Shown here: in pieces, positions 8,120-15,899 of the stretch | How the letters are laid out: each line of letters starts with the position of its first letter | Position numbering within the stretch: the stretch's first letter is position 1 | Source: Lentzea pudingi | GTDB taxonomy: Bacteria; Actinomycetota; Actinomycetes; Mycobacteriales; Pseudonocardiaceae | Assembly: GCF_014646255.1 (NCBI RefSeq) | Contig: NZ_BMNC01000001.1 | Span: 499,366 to 563,365, forward strand | DNA: 64,000 nt | Direction: 5' to 3' | Program-made: the position numbers and the translations under genes | The notes under the pieces: model-generated | Databases searched by the model: none | What the model was told of the DNA's origin: nothing | The model's input: the letters and a program-made list of their open reading frames with translations, nothing else

Positions 8120-8566
8120 TCAGGCGCGCGTGAAGCGCATGATCCAGTTCGTCTCCCAGTTCTCGCCGCCGTCGTAGGAGAACTGCTGCTGCCACACCGG
8201 TTCGTCGCCGGGTGTCCAGTCGAACCGGACCTTCACCGCGTGCCCGCCGACGACGTCGTCGCCGAAGAACACCCCGTGCCCGCCGCTGAACCGGCCCTCC
8301 AGCGGAGGGTCGAGCTTGCCGGGAGCACGGGTGGAGGCCCACCAGATGCGCCAGACGTCGTCGGCGGGGTCGTACTGGCGCAGGGTCATGCCCTCCCAGC
8401 CGTCGGCGAAGAAGCTGTCGATGATCGCCGCGCCGCCCAGCAGCGGTCTCGCCTCGGCCTCCGCGTCGAACTCGACCCACTCGGTGCCGCGGCCGACGAT
8501 GTCGGCGAGCTTGCGGTTGGCCACCCGCCACCGGCCGTGGAGGAAGTTGAAATCGTTCTCACTCAT
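8120..8566 (-). CDS. Lipocalin-like/DUF1579-type small protein
   Basis: 148 residues from ATG at 8566 (MSENDFNFLHGRWRV). The FLHGxW opening, the internal QYDPADDVWRIWW and the EWxE/F-rich beta pattern resemble small predicted beta-barrel proteins that often bear catabolic or stress annotation; no catalytic motif is seen. In-frame GTGs at 8590 and 8596 would extend the protein but run into a perfect inverted repeat that looks like an operator, so the ATG is preferred. Divergent from the chitinase; function unknown. Confidence 0.65.
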   Translation of the reverse strand: MSENDFNFLHGRWRVANRKLADIVGRGTEWVEFDAEAEARPLLGGAAIIDSFFADGWEGMTLRQYDPADDVWRIWWASTRAPGKLDPPLEGRFSGGHGVFFGDDVVGGHAVKVRFDWTPGDEPVWQQQFSYDGGENWETNWIMRFTRA

Positions 8567-8586
8567 GGAAATGACGCTAAACCGAT

Positions 8587-8609
8587 TCACTGACACCCTT
8601 TGTCAGTGA
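8587..8609. promoter_or_regulatory. 9-bp perfect inverted repeat, candidate operator
   Basis: Arms TCACTGACA and TGTCAGTGA flank a 5-bp CCCTT spacer, just upstream of the small lipocalin-like gene and about 80 bp before the chitinase. The TGACA-N5-TGTCA core resembles TetR-type operators. No TetR gene is adjacent in the window. It may control the small gene, or both divergent genes. Confidence 0.5.
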
Positions 8610-8616
8610 TCGTCTA

Positions 8617-8646
8617 TTGACGCAAAGGTCTGGACCATTTTACGGT
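8617..8646 (+). promoter_or_regulatory. Probable chitinase promoter with 12-bp chitinase/DasR-type element
   Basis: A possible -35 TTGACG (8617-8622) and -10 TACGGT (8641-8646) are separated by 18 bp. Between them, 8626-8637 reads AGGTCTGGACCA, the exact reverse complement of TGGTCCAGACCT, the direct-repeat element described in Streptomyces chitinase promoters, and close to the DasR consensus centred on TGGTCTAGACCA. A repressor bound here would block polymerase, fitting induction by chitin oligomers or GlcNAc. Only one copy is seen. Confidence 0.65.
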
Positions 8647-8686
8647 TCCCGGCAGTGGCCGCCGCCCTAGCCAGGAGGTCCTTCCC

Positions 8687-11023
8687 TTGCGACTGCTCGC
8701 CAGAGTGGTCCCGGTGCTAGCTCTGCTAGCCGGGACCGTGATAGCCGTGACCAACGCACCGACCGCAGCCGCAGCCCACGAGGACTGCCGGCCGGACGGG
8801 CTGTACAAGACGCCGGGTGTCGAGGTGCCGTACTGCACCGTCTACGACACCGCCGGCCGCGAGACCATGGGTGACAAGTCCAGACGCGTCATCGGGTACT
8901 TCACCAGCTGGCGCACCGGCAAGAACGGTCAGCCCGGGTACCTCGCCAAGGACATCCCGTGGAACAAGGTCACGCACCTGAACTACGCGTTCGCGCACAT
9001 CGACGCCCAGAACAAGATCTCGGTCGGCGCGAACGACGCGAACAACTCGTCCATCGGCATGGAGTGGCCGGGTGTCGCCGGCGCCGAGATGGACCCGTCG
9101 CTGCCCTACAAGGGGCACTTCAACCAGCTCACGAAGTTCAAGAAGGCCAACCCGAACGTCAAGACGCTGATCTCGGTCGGCGGCTGGGCGGAGACCGGCG
9201 GCTTCTTCAATGCCGACGGCTCGCGCAACGCGTCGGGCGGCTTCTACAAGCTCGGCCAGAACCAGGCCGCGATCGACACGTTCGCCGACAGCACCGTCGA
9301 GTTCCTGCGCAAGTACGGCTTCAACGGCGCTGACATCGACTACGAGTACGCGACGTCGAACAACCACGCCGGCAACCCCGACGACTTCTGGATCTCCAAC
9401 GCCAACCGCGGCACGCTGTGGGCCGGCTACCAGGCGATCATGAAGACGCTGCGCGAGAAGCTCGACCGCGCAGGTGCCGCCGACGGCAAGCACTACATGC
9501 TGACCGCCGCCGTGCCCGCCTCCGGCTGGCTGCTGCGCGGCCAGGAGGCGTACCAGGTCGTCAAGTACCTCGACTACCTGAACGTCATGAGCTACGACCT
9601 GCACGGTTCGTGGAACCAGTTCGTCGGCCCGAACGCCGCTCTCTACGACGACGGCAAGGACGGCGAGCTCTCGGCCGGTGGCGTGTACACGGCACCGCAG
9701 TACGAGGGCATGGGTTACCTCAACACCGACTGGTCGTACCACTACTACCGCGGCGCCATGCAGGCCGGACGCATCAACATCGGCGTGCCGTTCTACTCGC
9801 GCGGCTGGCAGGGCGTCACCGGCGGCACGAACGGCCTGTGGGGCAAGGCCCCGCTGCCGAACCAGTCGCAGTGCCCGCCCGGCACCGGCTCGTCCGTCGG
9901 CTCGACCACGCCCTGCGGCAACGGCGCGGCCGGCATCGACAACATCTGGCACGACGTCACCGCCGGTGGCGCCGAGGTCCCGTCCGGCGTGAACCCGTTG
10001 TGGCACACGAAGAACCTGGAAGCCAAGATCACCGGTTCCTACGGCGCCCAGTACGGTCTCGACCCGGTCAACGACCCGACCGACCGCCTCACCGGCACGT
10101 ACACGCCGTACTACGACTCGACGCTGAAGTCGCCGTGGCTGTGGAACAACGACAAGAAGGTGTTCCTCTCCACCGAGACCGAGCAGTCGATGGCCGAGAA
10201 GGCCAAGTACGTGCGCGACAAGGGCCTCGGCGGCATCATGATCTGGGAGCTCGCCGGCGACTACAGGTTCGACTCCGCGAAGAACGAGTACTTCATCGGC
10301 GACACGCTGCTCTCGACCATCAACACCGGCCTCAACGGCGCCGCGCCCTACGGCGCCCTGAAGGCCACGACGCAGCAGACCCAGTCGCTGGCGGTCGACG
10401 TGGACGTGTACGGCTTCGCGTTGGGGGACAACAACTACCCGATCACGCCGAAGATCAAGTTCACGAACCGCTCCACCGTCACCATCCCCGGTGGCACGAA
10501 GATCGCGTTCGACTACGGCACCAGCGCGCCGGGCAGCATGGGCGACCAGTCGGGCTTCGGCCTGAAGGTCGTCTCGAAGGGACACAGCGGTCCCAACGTC
10601 GGTGGCCTGAAGGGTGACTTCCAGAAGGCGGAGCTCACGCTGCCGTCCTGGCAGTCGCTCGCACCGGGCGCCTCCATCGACGTGACCGTCAGCTACCAGC
10701 TGCCGATCTCGACGCCGTCGAACTTCGTGTTCACGTTCGGCGGCCAGTCGTACGCGATCAGCGCGGACTACCCGCGCATCGGTGGCGGCAACCCGCCGAC
10801 CTCCACCTCCACTTCGACCACGACCACCACCACCACCACTACGACGACCACCACGACGCCGCCGACCTGCGCGCTGCCCGCGTGGGAGCGGGGCAAGGTC
10901 TACACCGGCGGCAACGAGGTGTCGCACAAGGGCCGCAAGTGGCGCGCCCAGTGGTGGACGTCGGGCGAGGAGCCCGGCACCACCGGTGAGTGGGGCGTCT
11001 GGCGCGACCAGGGTGCCTGCTAG
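8687..11023 (+). CDS. Secreted GH18 chitinase with C-terminal chitin-binding module
   Basis: 778 residues. TTG start chosen because AGGAGG lies 8 bp upstream and the protein then opens with a proper signal peptide (MRLLARVVPVLALLAG, cleavage near AAAA-HED). The GH18 catalytic barrel spans about residues 65-540: the strand motif LISVGGW, then the DxDxE signature FNGADIDYEY with acid/base Glu220, and a late IMIWELAGD. An immunoglobulin-like/CBM domain follows (about 560-695), then a Thr-rich linker, and a CBM5/12-type chitin-binding module (WERGKVYTGG, WRAQWWTSGEEPG) at the C-terminus. It hydrolyses chitin outside the cell. The promoter element supports chitin-responsive control. Confidence 0.95.
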   Translation: MRLLARVVPVLALLAGTVIAVTNAPTAAAAHEDCRPDGLYKTPGVEVPYCTVYDTAGRETMGDKSRRVIGYFTSWRTGKNGQPGYLAKDIPWNKVTHLNYAFAHIDAQNKISVGANDANNSSIGMEWPGVAGAEMDPSLPYKGHFNQLTKFKKANPNVKTLISVGGWAETGGFFNADGSRNASGGFYKLGQNQAAIDTFADSTVEFLRKYGFNGADIDYEYATSNNHAGNPDDFWISNANRGTLWAGYQAIMKTLREKLDRAGAADGKHYMLTAAVPASGWLLRGQEAYQVVKYLDYLNVMSYDLHGSWNQFVGPNAALYDDGKDGELSAGGVYTAPQYEGMGYLNTDWSYHYYRGAMQAGRINIGVPFYSRGWQGVTGGTNGLWGKAPLPNQSQCPPGTGSSVGSTTPCGNGAAGIDNIWHDVTAGGAEVPSGVNPLWHTKNLEAKITGSYGAQYGLDPVNDPTDRLTGTYTPYYDSTLKSPWLWNNDKKVFLSTETEQSMAEKAKYVRDKGLGGIMIWELAGDYRFDSAKNEYFIGDTLLSTINTGLNGAAPYGALKATTQQTQSLAVDVDVYGFALGDNNYPITPKIKFTNRSTVTIPGGTKIAFDYGTSAPGSMGDQSGFGLKVVSKGHSGPNVGGLKGDFQKAELTLPSWQSLAPGASIDVTVSYQLPISTPSNFVFTFGGQSYAISADYPRIGGGNPPTSTSTSTTTTTTTTTTTTTTPPTCALPAWERGKVYTGGNEVSHKGRKWRAQWWTSGEEPGTTGEWGVWRDQGAC

Positions 11024-11070
11024 TAGTTGAAGTCAGAGAACTGTCAGGCGCGGGCCTTAGGCTGTCCACC

Positions 11071-11505
11071 GTGACCGCCCAAGACCCGCGCCTGCAGGAG
11101 TTGGTGCTGCTCCGCAAGGTCCGCGACCGGATCGACCGCGACTACCGGCAACCGCTGGACGTCGCGGCGCTGGCCCGCGGCGTGCACCTGTCCGCGGGCC
11201 ATCTGTCGCGCGCGTTCCGCGCGGCCTTCGGCGAGTCGCCGTACAGCTACCTCATGACCCGCCGCATCGAGCGGGCCATGACGTTGCTGCGCCGAGGCGA
11301 CATGTCCGTCACCGACGTCTGCTTCGAGGTCGGCTGCACCTCCCTCGGCACCTTCAGCACCCGCTTCTCCGAACTGGTCGGCATGTCCCCGAGCCAATAC
11401 CGCAAAACCGCCGCCACCGACGGCCAGGGCATCCCGAACTGCCTGGCCAAGGCCGTGATGAGGCCGATCAGGAATCGAGAAGCGGCGACCGGCCAGTCCG
11501 ATTAG
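11071..11505 (+). CDS. AraC-type DNA-binding regulator, short
   Basis: 144 residues, GTG start. Essentially only the double helix-turn-helix of AraC proteins: first HTH around LDVAALARGVHLSAGHLSRAF, second around MSVTDVCFEVGCTSLGTFS with the family signature GMSPSQYRK. A separate sensory domain is missing. The next gene, a VOC-fold protein, starts about 10 bp after its stop; such AraC-VOC pairs are common and suggest the VOC protein is the regulated partner, or binds the signal (inference). Confidence 0.9.
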   Translation: MTAQDPRLQELVLLRKVRDRIDRDYRQPLDVAALARGVHLSAGHLSRAFRAAFGESPYSYLMTRRIERAMTLLRRGDMSVTDVCFEVGCTSLGTFSTRFSELVGMSPSQYRKTAATDGQGIPNCLAKAVMRPIRNREAATGQSD

Positions 11506-11515
11506 GTTGACCGCC

Positions 11516-11938
11516 ATGTCAGTCATCATCGCCGCCGCGTTCCTCCCGGCAGACGACCCCGAGAAGTCACTGGGCTTCTTCCGCGACGCGCTGGGCTTCG
11601 AGGTCCGCCAGGACGTCGGCCAGGGCACCATGCGCTGGATCACCGTGGGCCCACCCGGCCAGCCGGAGACCGGCATCGTCCTGCACCCACCCGCCGCCGA
11701 TCCCGGCGTGAGCGACGAGGAACGCCGGACCATCGCGGTGCTGATGGCCAAGGGCGTCTACACCGCCCTGTCGCTGGCCTCGAAGGACCTGCAGGGCACC
11801 TTCGACCGCGCACGGGCTTGGGTCGAGTCGTCCGGTGTGGGTGAGGTGTTGCAGGAGCCGGAGGACCAGCCTTGGGGGGTGCGGGACTGCTCGTTCCGCG
11901 ACCCGGCCGGGAACCTGGTCCGCATCAACCAGCTCTGA
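11516..11938 (+). CDS. VOC (glyoxalase/bleomycin-resistance fold) protein
   Basis: 140 residues from ATG at 11516; an in-frame TTG at 11507 is possible but has no better ribosome site. The VOC beta-alpha-beta-beta-beta units are visible: FLPADDPEKSLGFFRDALGFEV, MRWITVGPPG, then DCSFRDPAGNLVRINQL, the usual C-terminal strand with the metal-site region. Members bind or modify small molecules such as antibiotics or metabolites. The substrate is unknown. Cotranscribed with the AraC-type regulator. Confidence 0.82.
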   Translation: MSVIIAAAFLPADDPEKSLGFFRDALGFEVRQDVGQGTMRWITVGPPGQPETGIVLHPPAADPGVSDEERRTIAVLMAKGVYTALSLASKDLQGTFDRARAWVESSGVGEVLQEPEDQPWGVRDCSFRDPAGNLVRINQL

Positions 11939-12048
11939 ACGTGGCGTCCGGTGCGGCCTGGTCGACCCGGCCCTCGTGGCGGGTCGCCGCTTCGTGGGCT
12001 TGGACGTCGGCTGGGCTTGAGGCTTGGACGTCGGGCTTGATCGCAAGT

Positions 12049-12108
12049 TGTCCACAGGCTGCCGAGACTCTGACCTGTGCTTATTCGGTCTTGGGTAGCC
12101 TGTGGACA
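12049..12108. other. Long imperfect hairpin in an intergenic region
   Basis: Arms TGTCCACAGGCT and AGCCTGTGGACA are perfect 12-bp inverted complements. Inside them CCGAGAC (12062-12068) can pair with GTCTTGG (12088-12094) allowing one G-T. The element lies between the VOC gene and the converging decayed metallo-hydrolase, so a two-way transcription stop is possible, though no T-run follows. The stretch 11939-12177 contains no gene I can support. Confidence 0.5.
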
Positions 12109-12248
12109 GAGCGGGAACCAAAACCGGGATCCGCGCGTTGCGTCAGGAGGAATCGCGCGGGGGAGCGGTAGGCAGCGCACGGCGCGGTGTCATCGAAGTA
12201 CGTCAGCGAGCGGCCGTCCGCCTCGATCCGCACGGTGAACGCCGGGAT

Positions 12249-12287
12249 GCGGTGCTCGACCGCGGTGCTCGACCGCCATGCTCAACC
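12249..12287. repeat. Three tandem 13-bp units inside the MBL pseudogene
   Basis: Two exact copies of GCGGTGCTCGACC (12249-12261, 12262-12274) and one diverged copy GCCATGCTCAACC (12275-12287). Adding one or two 13-bp units shifts the frame, and the pseudogene does change frame here. Confidence 0.75.
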
Positions 12288-12389
12288 GCCGAGCTGGTCA
12301 GCCGCAGCGACCCGACTGCGGCCTCGTGCCCGTCGTGCGGCTCCGTGATGTCGAACGCCGACTCGACCGCGCTGCGCCCCGGCTCGTTG

Positions 12390-12448
12390 GTGAGGAAGCC
12401 AGCCGTGAGGAAGCCGACCAGCCGTGAGGAAGCCGGCGAGCCGTGAGG
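12390..12448. repeat. Tandem GTGAGG-led units inside the MBL pseudogene
   Basis: The string GTGAGGAAGCC begins at 12390, 12405 and 12424, with a fourth partial copy (GTGAGGCG) at 12443; spacing is 15, 19 and 19 bp. The extra units break the segment that reads SRLAGFLT in the hydrolase. The same slippage pattern as the 13-bp repeat suggests replication slippage drove the decay. Confidence 0.7.
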
Positions 12449-12810
12449 CGATGCCGGGCGGCCCATACCGCGGGACCGGCGGGCGCGAGACGTCCGCGAA
12501 CAGCAGGGCGCAGTAGGTGGCGAGCAGGTCCACGCTGTCGTCCGTGTGCTGTGGTCCGCGTGGAGGTGCGAGATCCAGATCGCGTCCAGGCCCTCCAGAC
12601 GGGTGTGGCGTTGCAGCGGGCCGAGCGTGCCGGTGCCCGCGTCCATCCACACGCGAGTGCCGCGGTGGGAGACCAGGTAGCCCGAGCACGGGTAGTCCGC
12701 GCTCGGGCACGTTGTCAGCGCTCGAGTACGGGGTCGCGCAGCCGAGCACGGTCAGGCTGACGCCCATCGGTCCACCGCAGATCACCTGGCGTGGCAGGTA
12801 CCTTGATCGC

Positions 12811-14073
12811 GTGGGAGAGCCCGTGTGGAACGAGTGGCGGCGGCCCGGACCGACCCCCGCGCAACGGCGTCGTGACGTCGGCATCGCCGTGATCGTGCTG
12901 CTGTGCGCGATCGAGGTCACGACGCTGGTCAACAGCACGGGTGCCTACGTCTTCCAGAACCCGCCCGGGCTGGGCGAGCAGGTGCTCTGGATGGTCGCCC
13001 TGTCCGCGCCGCTGGTGGTGCGCCGCCGCTACCCGCTCGCCGTCATGCTCGTGGTGTCCGCGCTGTTCATCGCCGCGCAGCTCAACCAGGCCGCCGACAC
13101 CCTGCCGCCGTCCGCGATCCTGTTCCTCGCGATCTACACCGTCGGCGCGTGGGAGCGGAACCGCCGTGTGGCGCGGTGGTCGCGCATCGGTGTGATTGGC
13201 GCGATGTTCCTGTGGCTCGGGTTTAGTCTCGTGCGCGCGTTGCTCGGGCCCAAGGGTGATTTCAAGGATGCCGCCGGGCCGATGGACCCGGTGCTCGCGT
13301 CCGTCCTCTACGGACTCGAGTTCAACATCTTTTTCTTCCTCTTCGCGTACGTGGTGGGGGAGATGGCGTGGTCGGGCGCGCGACGCCGGGCGCAGTTGAG
13401 GTTCCAGGCCGAGGAGCTCGAGCGGTCGCAGGAACAGAACACCCGCGGTGCCATCGCCGCTGAACGCATGCGCATCGCCCGCGACCTGCACGACGTCGTG
13501 GCGCACCACGTGTCCGTGATGGGCATTCAGGCCGGTGCCGCGCGCCGGGTCCTCGACTCCGATCCCGAGATGGCCCGCGACGCGTTGCAGACCGTCGAGC
13601 AGACCGCCCGCACCGCGATCAGCGAACTGCGCGGCCTGCTGGGGGTGCTGCGCGCGGACGCGGACAGCGATCTGAAGGCCGCGCCTGGTCTCGACGACCT
13701 GCCGGAACTGTTCGACAACGCACGCGCTGCCGGACTGGACGTCTCGCACGGCGTGTACGGCGACGTGCGCGAGGTGCCGCCCGGTGTCGCGTTGTCGGCT
13801 TATCGGGTCGTGCAGGAAGCACTCACGAACGTGGTGAAGCACGCCGACGCGCAACACGTCGATGTCCGCATGCGTTACCTGGACAGCGCGCTGGAGTTGG
13901 AGATCGCCGACGACGGCCGTGGACGTGCCGTGTCCACCAACCCGGGCTTCGGCCTTGTCGGGATGCGAGAGAGGTTGGCCGTGCACGGCGGTTCGCTGGA
14001 GGCTGGCCCACGGCGTGACGCGGGCTATCTGGTCCGTGCGTCGCTGCCGACCGTGGTGGAGGAGAAGGCGTGA
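12811..14073 (+). CDS. Two-component sensor histidine kinase, NarL/DesK type
   Basis: 420 residues, GTG start with a possible -10 TACCTT only 6 bp upstream, so the message may be leaderless. Five or so membrane segments fill residues 22-185, followed by a coiled stretch, the phosphoacceptor box MRIARDLHDVVAHHVSVMG with His227, the N-box VVQEALTNVVKHAD, DDGRGRAV and GFGLVGMRERL. The stop overlaps the start of the response regulator. The sensed signal is unknown; the large multi-span input domain without an extracellular loop suggests a membrane or lipid cue (inference). Confidence 0.92.
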   Translation: MGEPVWNEWRRPGPTPAQRRRDVGIAVIVLLCAIEVTTLVNSTGAYVFQNPPGLGEQVLWMVALSAPLVVRRRYPLAVMLVVSALFIAAQLNQAADTLPPSAILFLAIYTVGAWERNRRVARWSRIGVIGAMFLWLGFSLVRALLGPKGDFKDAAGPMDPVLASVLYGLEFNIFFFLFAYVVGEMAWSGARRRAQLRFQAEELERSQEQNTRGAIAAERMRIARDLHDVVAHHVSVMGIQAGAARRVLDSDPEMARDALQTVEQTARTAISELRGLLGVLRADADSDLKAAPGLDDLPELFDNARAAGLDVSHGVYGDVREVPPGVALSAYRVVQEALTNVVKHADAQHVDVRMRYLDSALELEIADDGRGRAVSTNPGFGLVGMRERLAVHGGSLEAGPRRDAGYLVRASLPTVVEEKA

Positions 14074-14717
14074 GCTTGCGAGTCGTGCTGGCCGATGACC
14101 AGGACCTGGTCCGTGCCGGCTTCCGGGTCATCCTCGGCACCGAGCCCGGCATCGAGGTGGTCGGCGAGGCCGGCGACGGCGCCCAGGCGGTCGAACTCGT
14201 CGCCGAGCTACGCCCCGACGTCGTCCTGATGGACGTCCAGATGCCCCGCATGGACGGCCTGGAAGCCACCCGTCACATCCTTTCCGCGGATCACGGCACC
14301 CGAGTCGTCATCCTGACCACGTTCGACCGCGAGGACTACCTCTTCGAGGCCTTGCAGGCGGGTGCGAGCGGCTTCCTGCTCAAGAACGCCTCCCCGGAAG
14401 ACCTCGTGGAGTCCGTGCGGGTTGTCGCGCGCGGGGACGCGTTGCTGTCGCCGGAGGTCACACGGCGCGTGATCGCGCGTTTCAGCACGGCGCCGAGGGA
14501 ACGCACGAGGCCGCCGGAACTCACGGACCGTGAGTTCGAGGTGCTGGTCGAACTCGCCAAGGGTGCGTCGAACGCGGAGATCGCCGCGACGTTGTTCCTG
14601 GGAGAGACCACGGTGAAGACGCACGTCTCACGCGTGCTCACGAAGCTCGGTCTGCGCGACCGCACACATGCCGTGGTGTTCGCCTACGAGAGAGGCATTG
14701 TCACGCCCGGAGGTTAG
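14070..14717 (+). CDS. LuxR/NarL-family response regulator
   Basis: 215 residues, translationally coupled to the kinase by a GTGA overlap. Receiver: acidic Asp9/Asp10, phospho-acceptor Asp55 in VVLMDVQMPRMDG, conserved Lys in FLLKNASPEDL. LuxR DNA-binding domain near LTDREFEVLVELAKGASN and TTVKTHVSRVLTKLGL. It likely controls nearby or remote genes; the membrane-protein gene 100 bp downstream, preceded by an inverted repeat, is one candidate target. Confidence 0.93.
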   Translation: MSLRVVLADDQDLVRAGFRVILGTEPGIEVVGEAGDGAQAVELVAELRPDVVLMDVQMPRMDGLEATRHILSADHGTRVVILTTFDREDYLFEALQAGASGFLLKNASPEDLVESVRVVARGDALLSPEVTRRVIARFSTAPRERTRPPELTDREFEVLVELAKGASNAEIAATLFLGETTVKTHVSRVLTKLGLRDRTHAVVFAYERGIVTPGG

Positions 14718-14771
14718 GCCGTACGCAAACTGACGTACGCGAGATCAGAGCGTGAGCGGATGATGCACCCG

Positions 14772-14806
14772 CTCGTGGTGACGAGAGTAGGGCGCGTCAC
14801 CACGAG
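14772..14806. promoter_or_regulatory. 12-bp perfect inverted repeat before a membrane-protein gene
   Basis: Arms CTCGTGGTGACG and CGTCACCACGAG flank an 11-bp spacer and end about 13 bp before the ATG. This could be a dimer-binding operator or a leader hairpin close to the ribosome site. Upstream, CGTACG occurs twice (14720 and 14734) with an 8-bp gap, a second small symmetric element in the same 100-bp gap. Confidence 0.55.
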
Positions 14807-14818
14807 AGAGGGAGAGCG

Positions 14819-15370
14819 ATGGTCACCACCAGCAAGCTCAGCGGACGCACCCGCAAGGCCGTGCTGCTCGTGCACGTCCTGTCGGCGGCGGCGTGGCTCG
14901 GCATCGACCTCGCACTGGGGATCCTCGTCGTCGTCGCACTGTCCACTGAGGACGTGAGCACCGCGGGCGTGGCGATCCAGGCGGTCGACCTCTTCGCGAT
15001 CTGGCCGATGTTCGGCGCCAGCGTCGTCTGCATGGTCTCCGGTGTCGTGCTCGGCCTCGGCAGCAAGTACGGCCTCGTGAGGTACTGGTGGGTCGCGACG
15101 AAGCTCGTCATGAACGTCGGCATGTCGCTGCTGATCGCGTTCGCGCTCAGGCCGGGCGTCCGCGAGGCGGCCGGGATCGGCAGGCGGATGCTGAACGGCG
15201 ACCCGGCTGCGGTGATCCCGTCCGGCATCCTGCACCCCGTCGTGGTCGCGCCGACGCTGCTGCTGTTCGCCTACGTCCTGTCGGTGTTCAAGCCGTGGGG
15301 CCGGATCCGGGCGGCTGGCCGCGTCACAGGTCCACCCGCATCACGAAGCGCCGCTTTGTCGGGTGTGTGA
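14819..15370 (+). CDS. Four-span membrane protein (DUF2269-like)
   Basis: 183 residues, ATG start preceded by GAGAGGG. Four hydrophobic helices: VLLVHVLSAAAWLGIDLALG, DLFAIWPMFGASVVCMVSG, YWWVATKLVMNVGMSLL and LHPVVVAPTLLLFAYVLS. An early His (LLVHVLSAAAWLG) is typical of DUF2269-like predicted integral membrane proteins. Function unknown. It follows a two-component pair and overlaps the converging acetyltransferase gene by 47 bp at their 3-prime ends. Confidence 0.75.
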   Translation: MVTTSKLSGRTRKAVLLVHVLSAAAWLGIDLALGILVVVALSTEDVSTAGVAIQAVDLFAIWPMFGASVVCMVSGVVLGLGSKYGLVRYWWVATKLVMNVGMSLLIAFALRPGVREAAGIGRRMLNGDPAAVIPSGILHPVVVAPTLLLFAYVLSVFKPWGRIRAAGRVTGPPASRSAALSGV

Positions 15371-15890
15371 CCTGCACGAACCCGGCCTCCTCGAACACCT
15401 GCCACGCACCGACGTGCAATTCGCCCCACGTCACGGTCTTGGCGGGATCGGCGACCATCGGATACGCCTCCACGGCACGGGCTCCGTGCGACCGGGCGTG
15501 TTCGACGGTCGCCACCGCCAGCTCGTACGTGAGACCCTGCCGCCGGAAACCCTTGCGCACCACGAAACACGTCACGGCCCACACGCCGTCGTCGTCCTTG
15601 TCCTCGGAACGCCCCTTCCACGGGATGGGCATGCCCAGCAGCTTCGCGTAGCCGGTCCGCGGCTCGACCGCCACCCACCCGGCGGGCTGACCGTCCACAT
15701 AGGCCACCAGCCCGCTACCCCGGGCGGACTGCTCCGAGTGCGCCGCGACGCGTTCGTCCTGCGTCGAGTCGCGCCAGATCCAGCCCTTCACCTTGTACCG
15801 CTGGCAGTGGCACTTCGAGGGCTCGGAGCTGTCGAAGATCGCCTCGACGTCCTCCCACGGCACCTCGCTCGACGGCACGATCCGGATCAC
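15324..15890 (-). CDS. GNAT-family N-acetyltransferase
   Basis: 188 residues, GTG start. The GNAT acetyl-CoA site shows as VTCFVVRKGFRRQGLTYELA, a variant of the usual Q/RxxGxG/A motif. An unusual N-terminal segment KCHCQRYKVKGW carries two cysteines, shared by a subset of actinobacterial GNATs. Substrate unknown. The last 47 bp overlap the opposite gene, so the two 3-prime ends are antisense. Confidence 0.85.
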   Translation of the reverse strand: MIRIVPSSEVPWEDVEAIFDSSEPSKCHCQRYKVKGWIWRDSTQDERVAAHSEQSARGSGLVAYVDGQPAGWVAVEPRTGYAKLLGMPIPWKGRSEDKDDDGVWAVTCFVVRKGFRRQGLTYELAVATVEHARSHGARAVEAYPMVADPAKTVTWGELHVGAWQVFEEAGFVQVTHPTKRRFVMRVDL

Positions 15891-15899
15891 CGGACCAGA

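Larger units (their letters stand above)
12178..12767 (-). pseudogene. Decayed metallo-beta-lactamase-fold hydrolase
   Basis: Read from ATG at 12767 the protein starts MGVSLTVLGCATPYSSADN, a typical MBL-fold beginning. It then changes frame: SGYLVSHRGTRVWMDAGTG and the zinc motif HLHADH lie in a second frame, LLATYCALLFADVSRPPVP in another, AFDITEPHDGHEAA in another, and VRIEADGRSLTYFDDTAPC near 12180-12240. At least four frame changes are needed, and the C-terminus is lost. Two of the changes coincide with short tandem repeats. An intact member would be a roughly 250-residue zinc hydrolase. The gap to the next gene (12768-12810) is promoter-sized. Confidence 0.8.

Noticed and set aside
8726..10927. 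A 733-codon open frame antisense to the chitinase
   Set aside because: Composition (Val/Arg/Gly-rich with no motif) mirrors the GH18 codon usage on the other strand.
12047..12108. Possible replication-origin DnaA boxes
   Set aside because: Only one consensus-like TTGTCCACA and its mirrored arm are seen, with no dnaA, dnaN or cluster of boxes.
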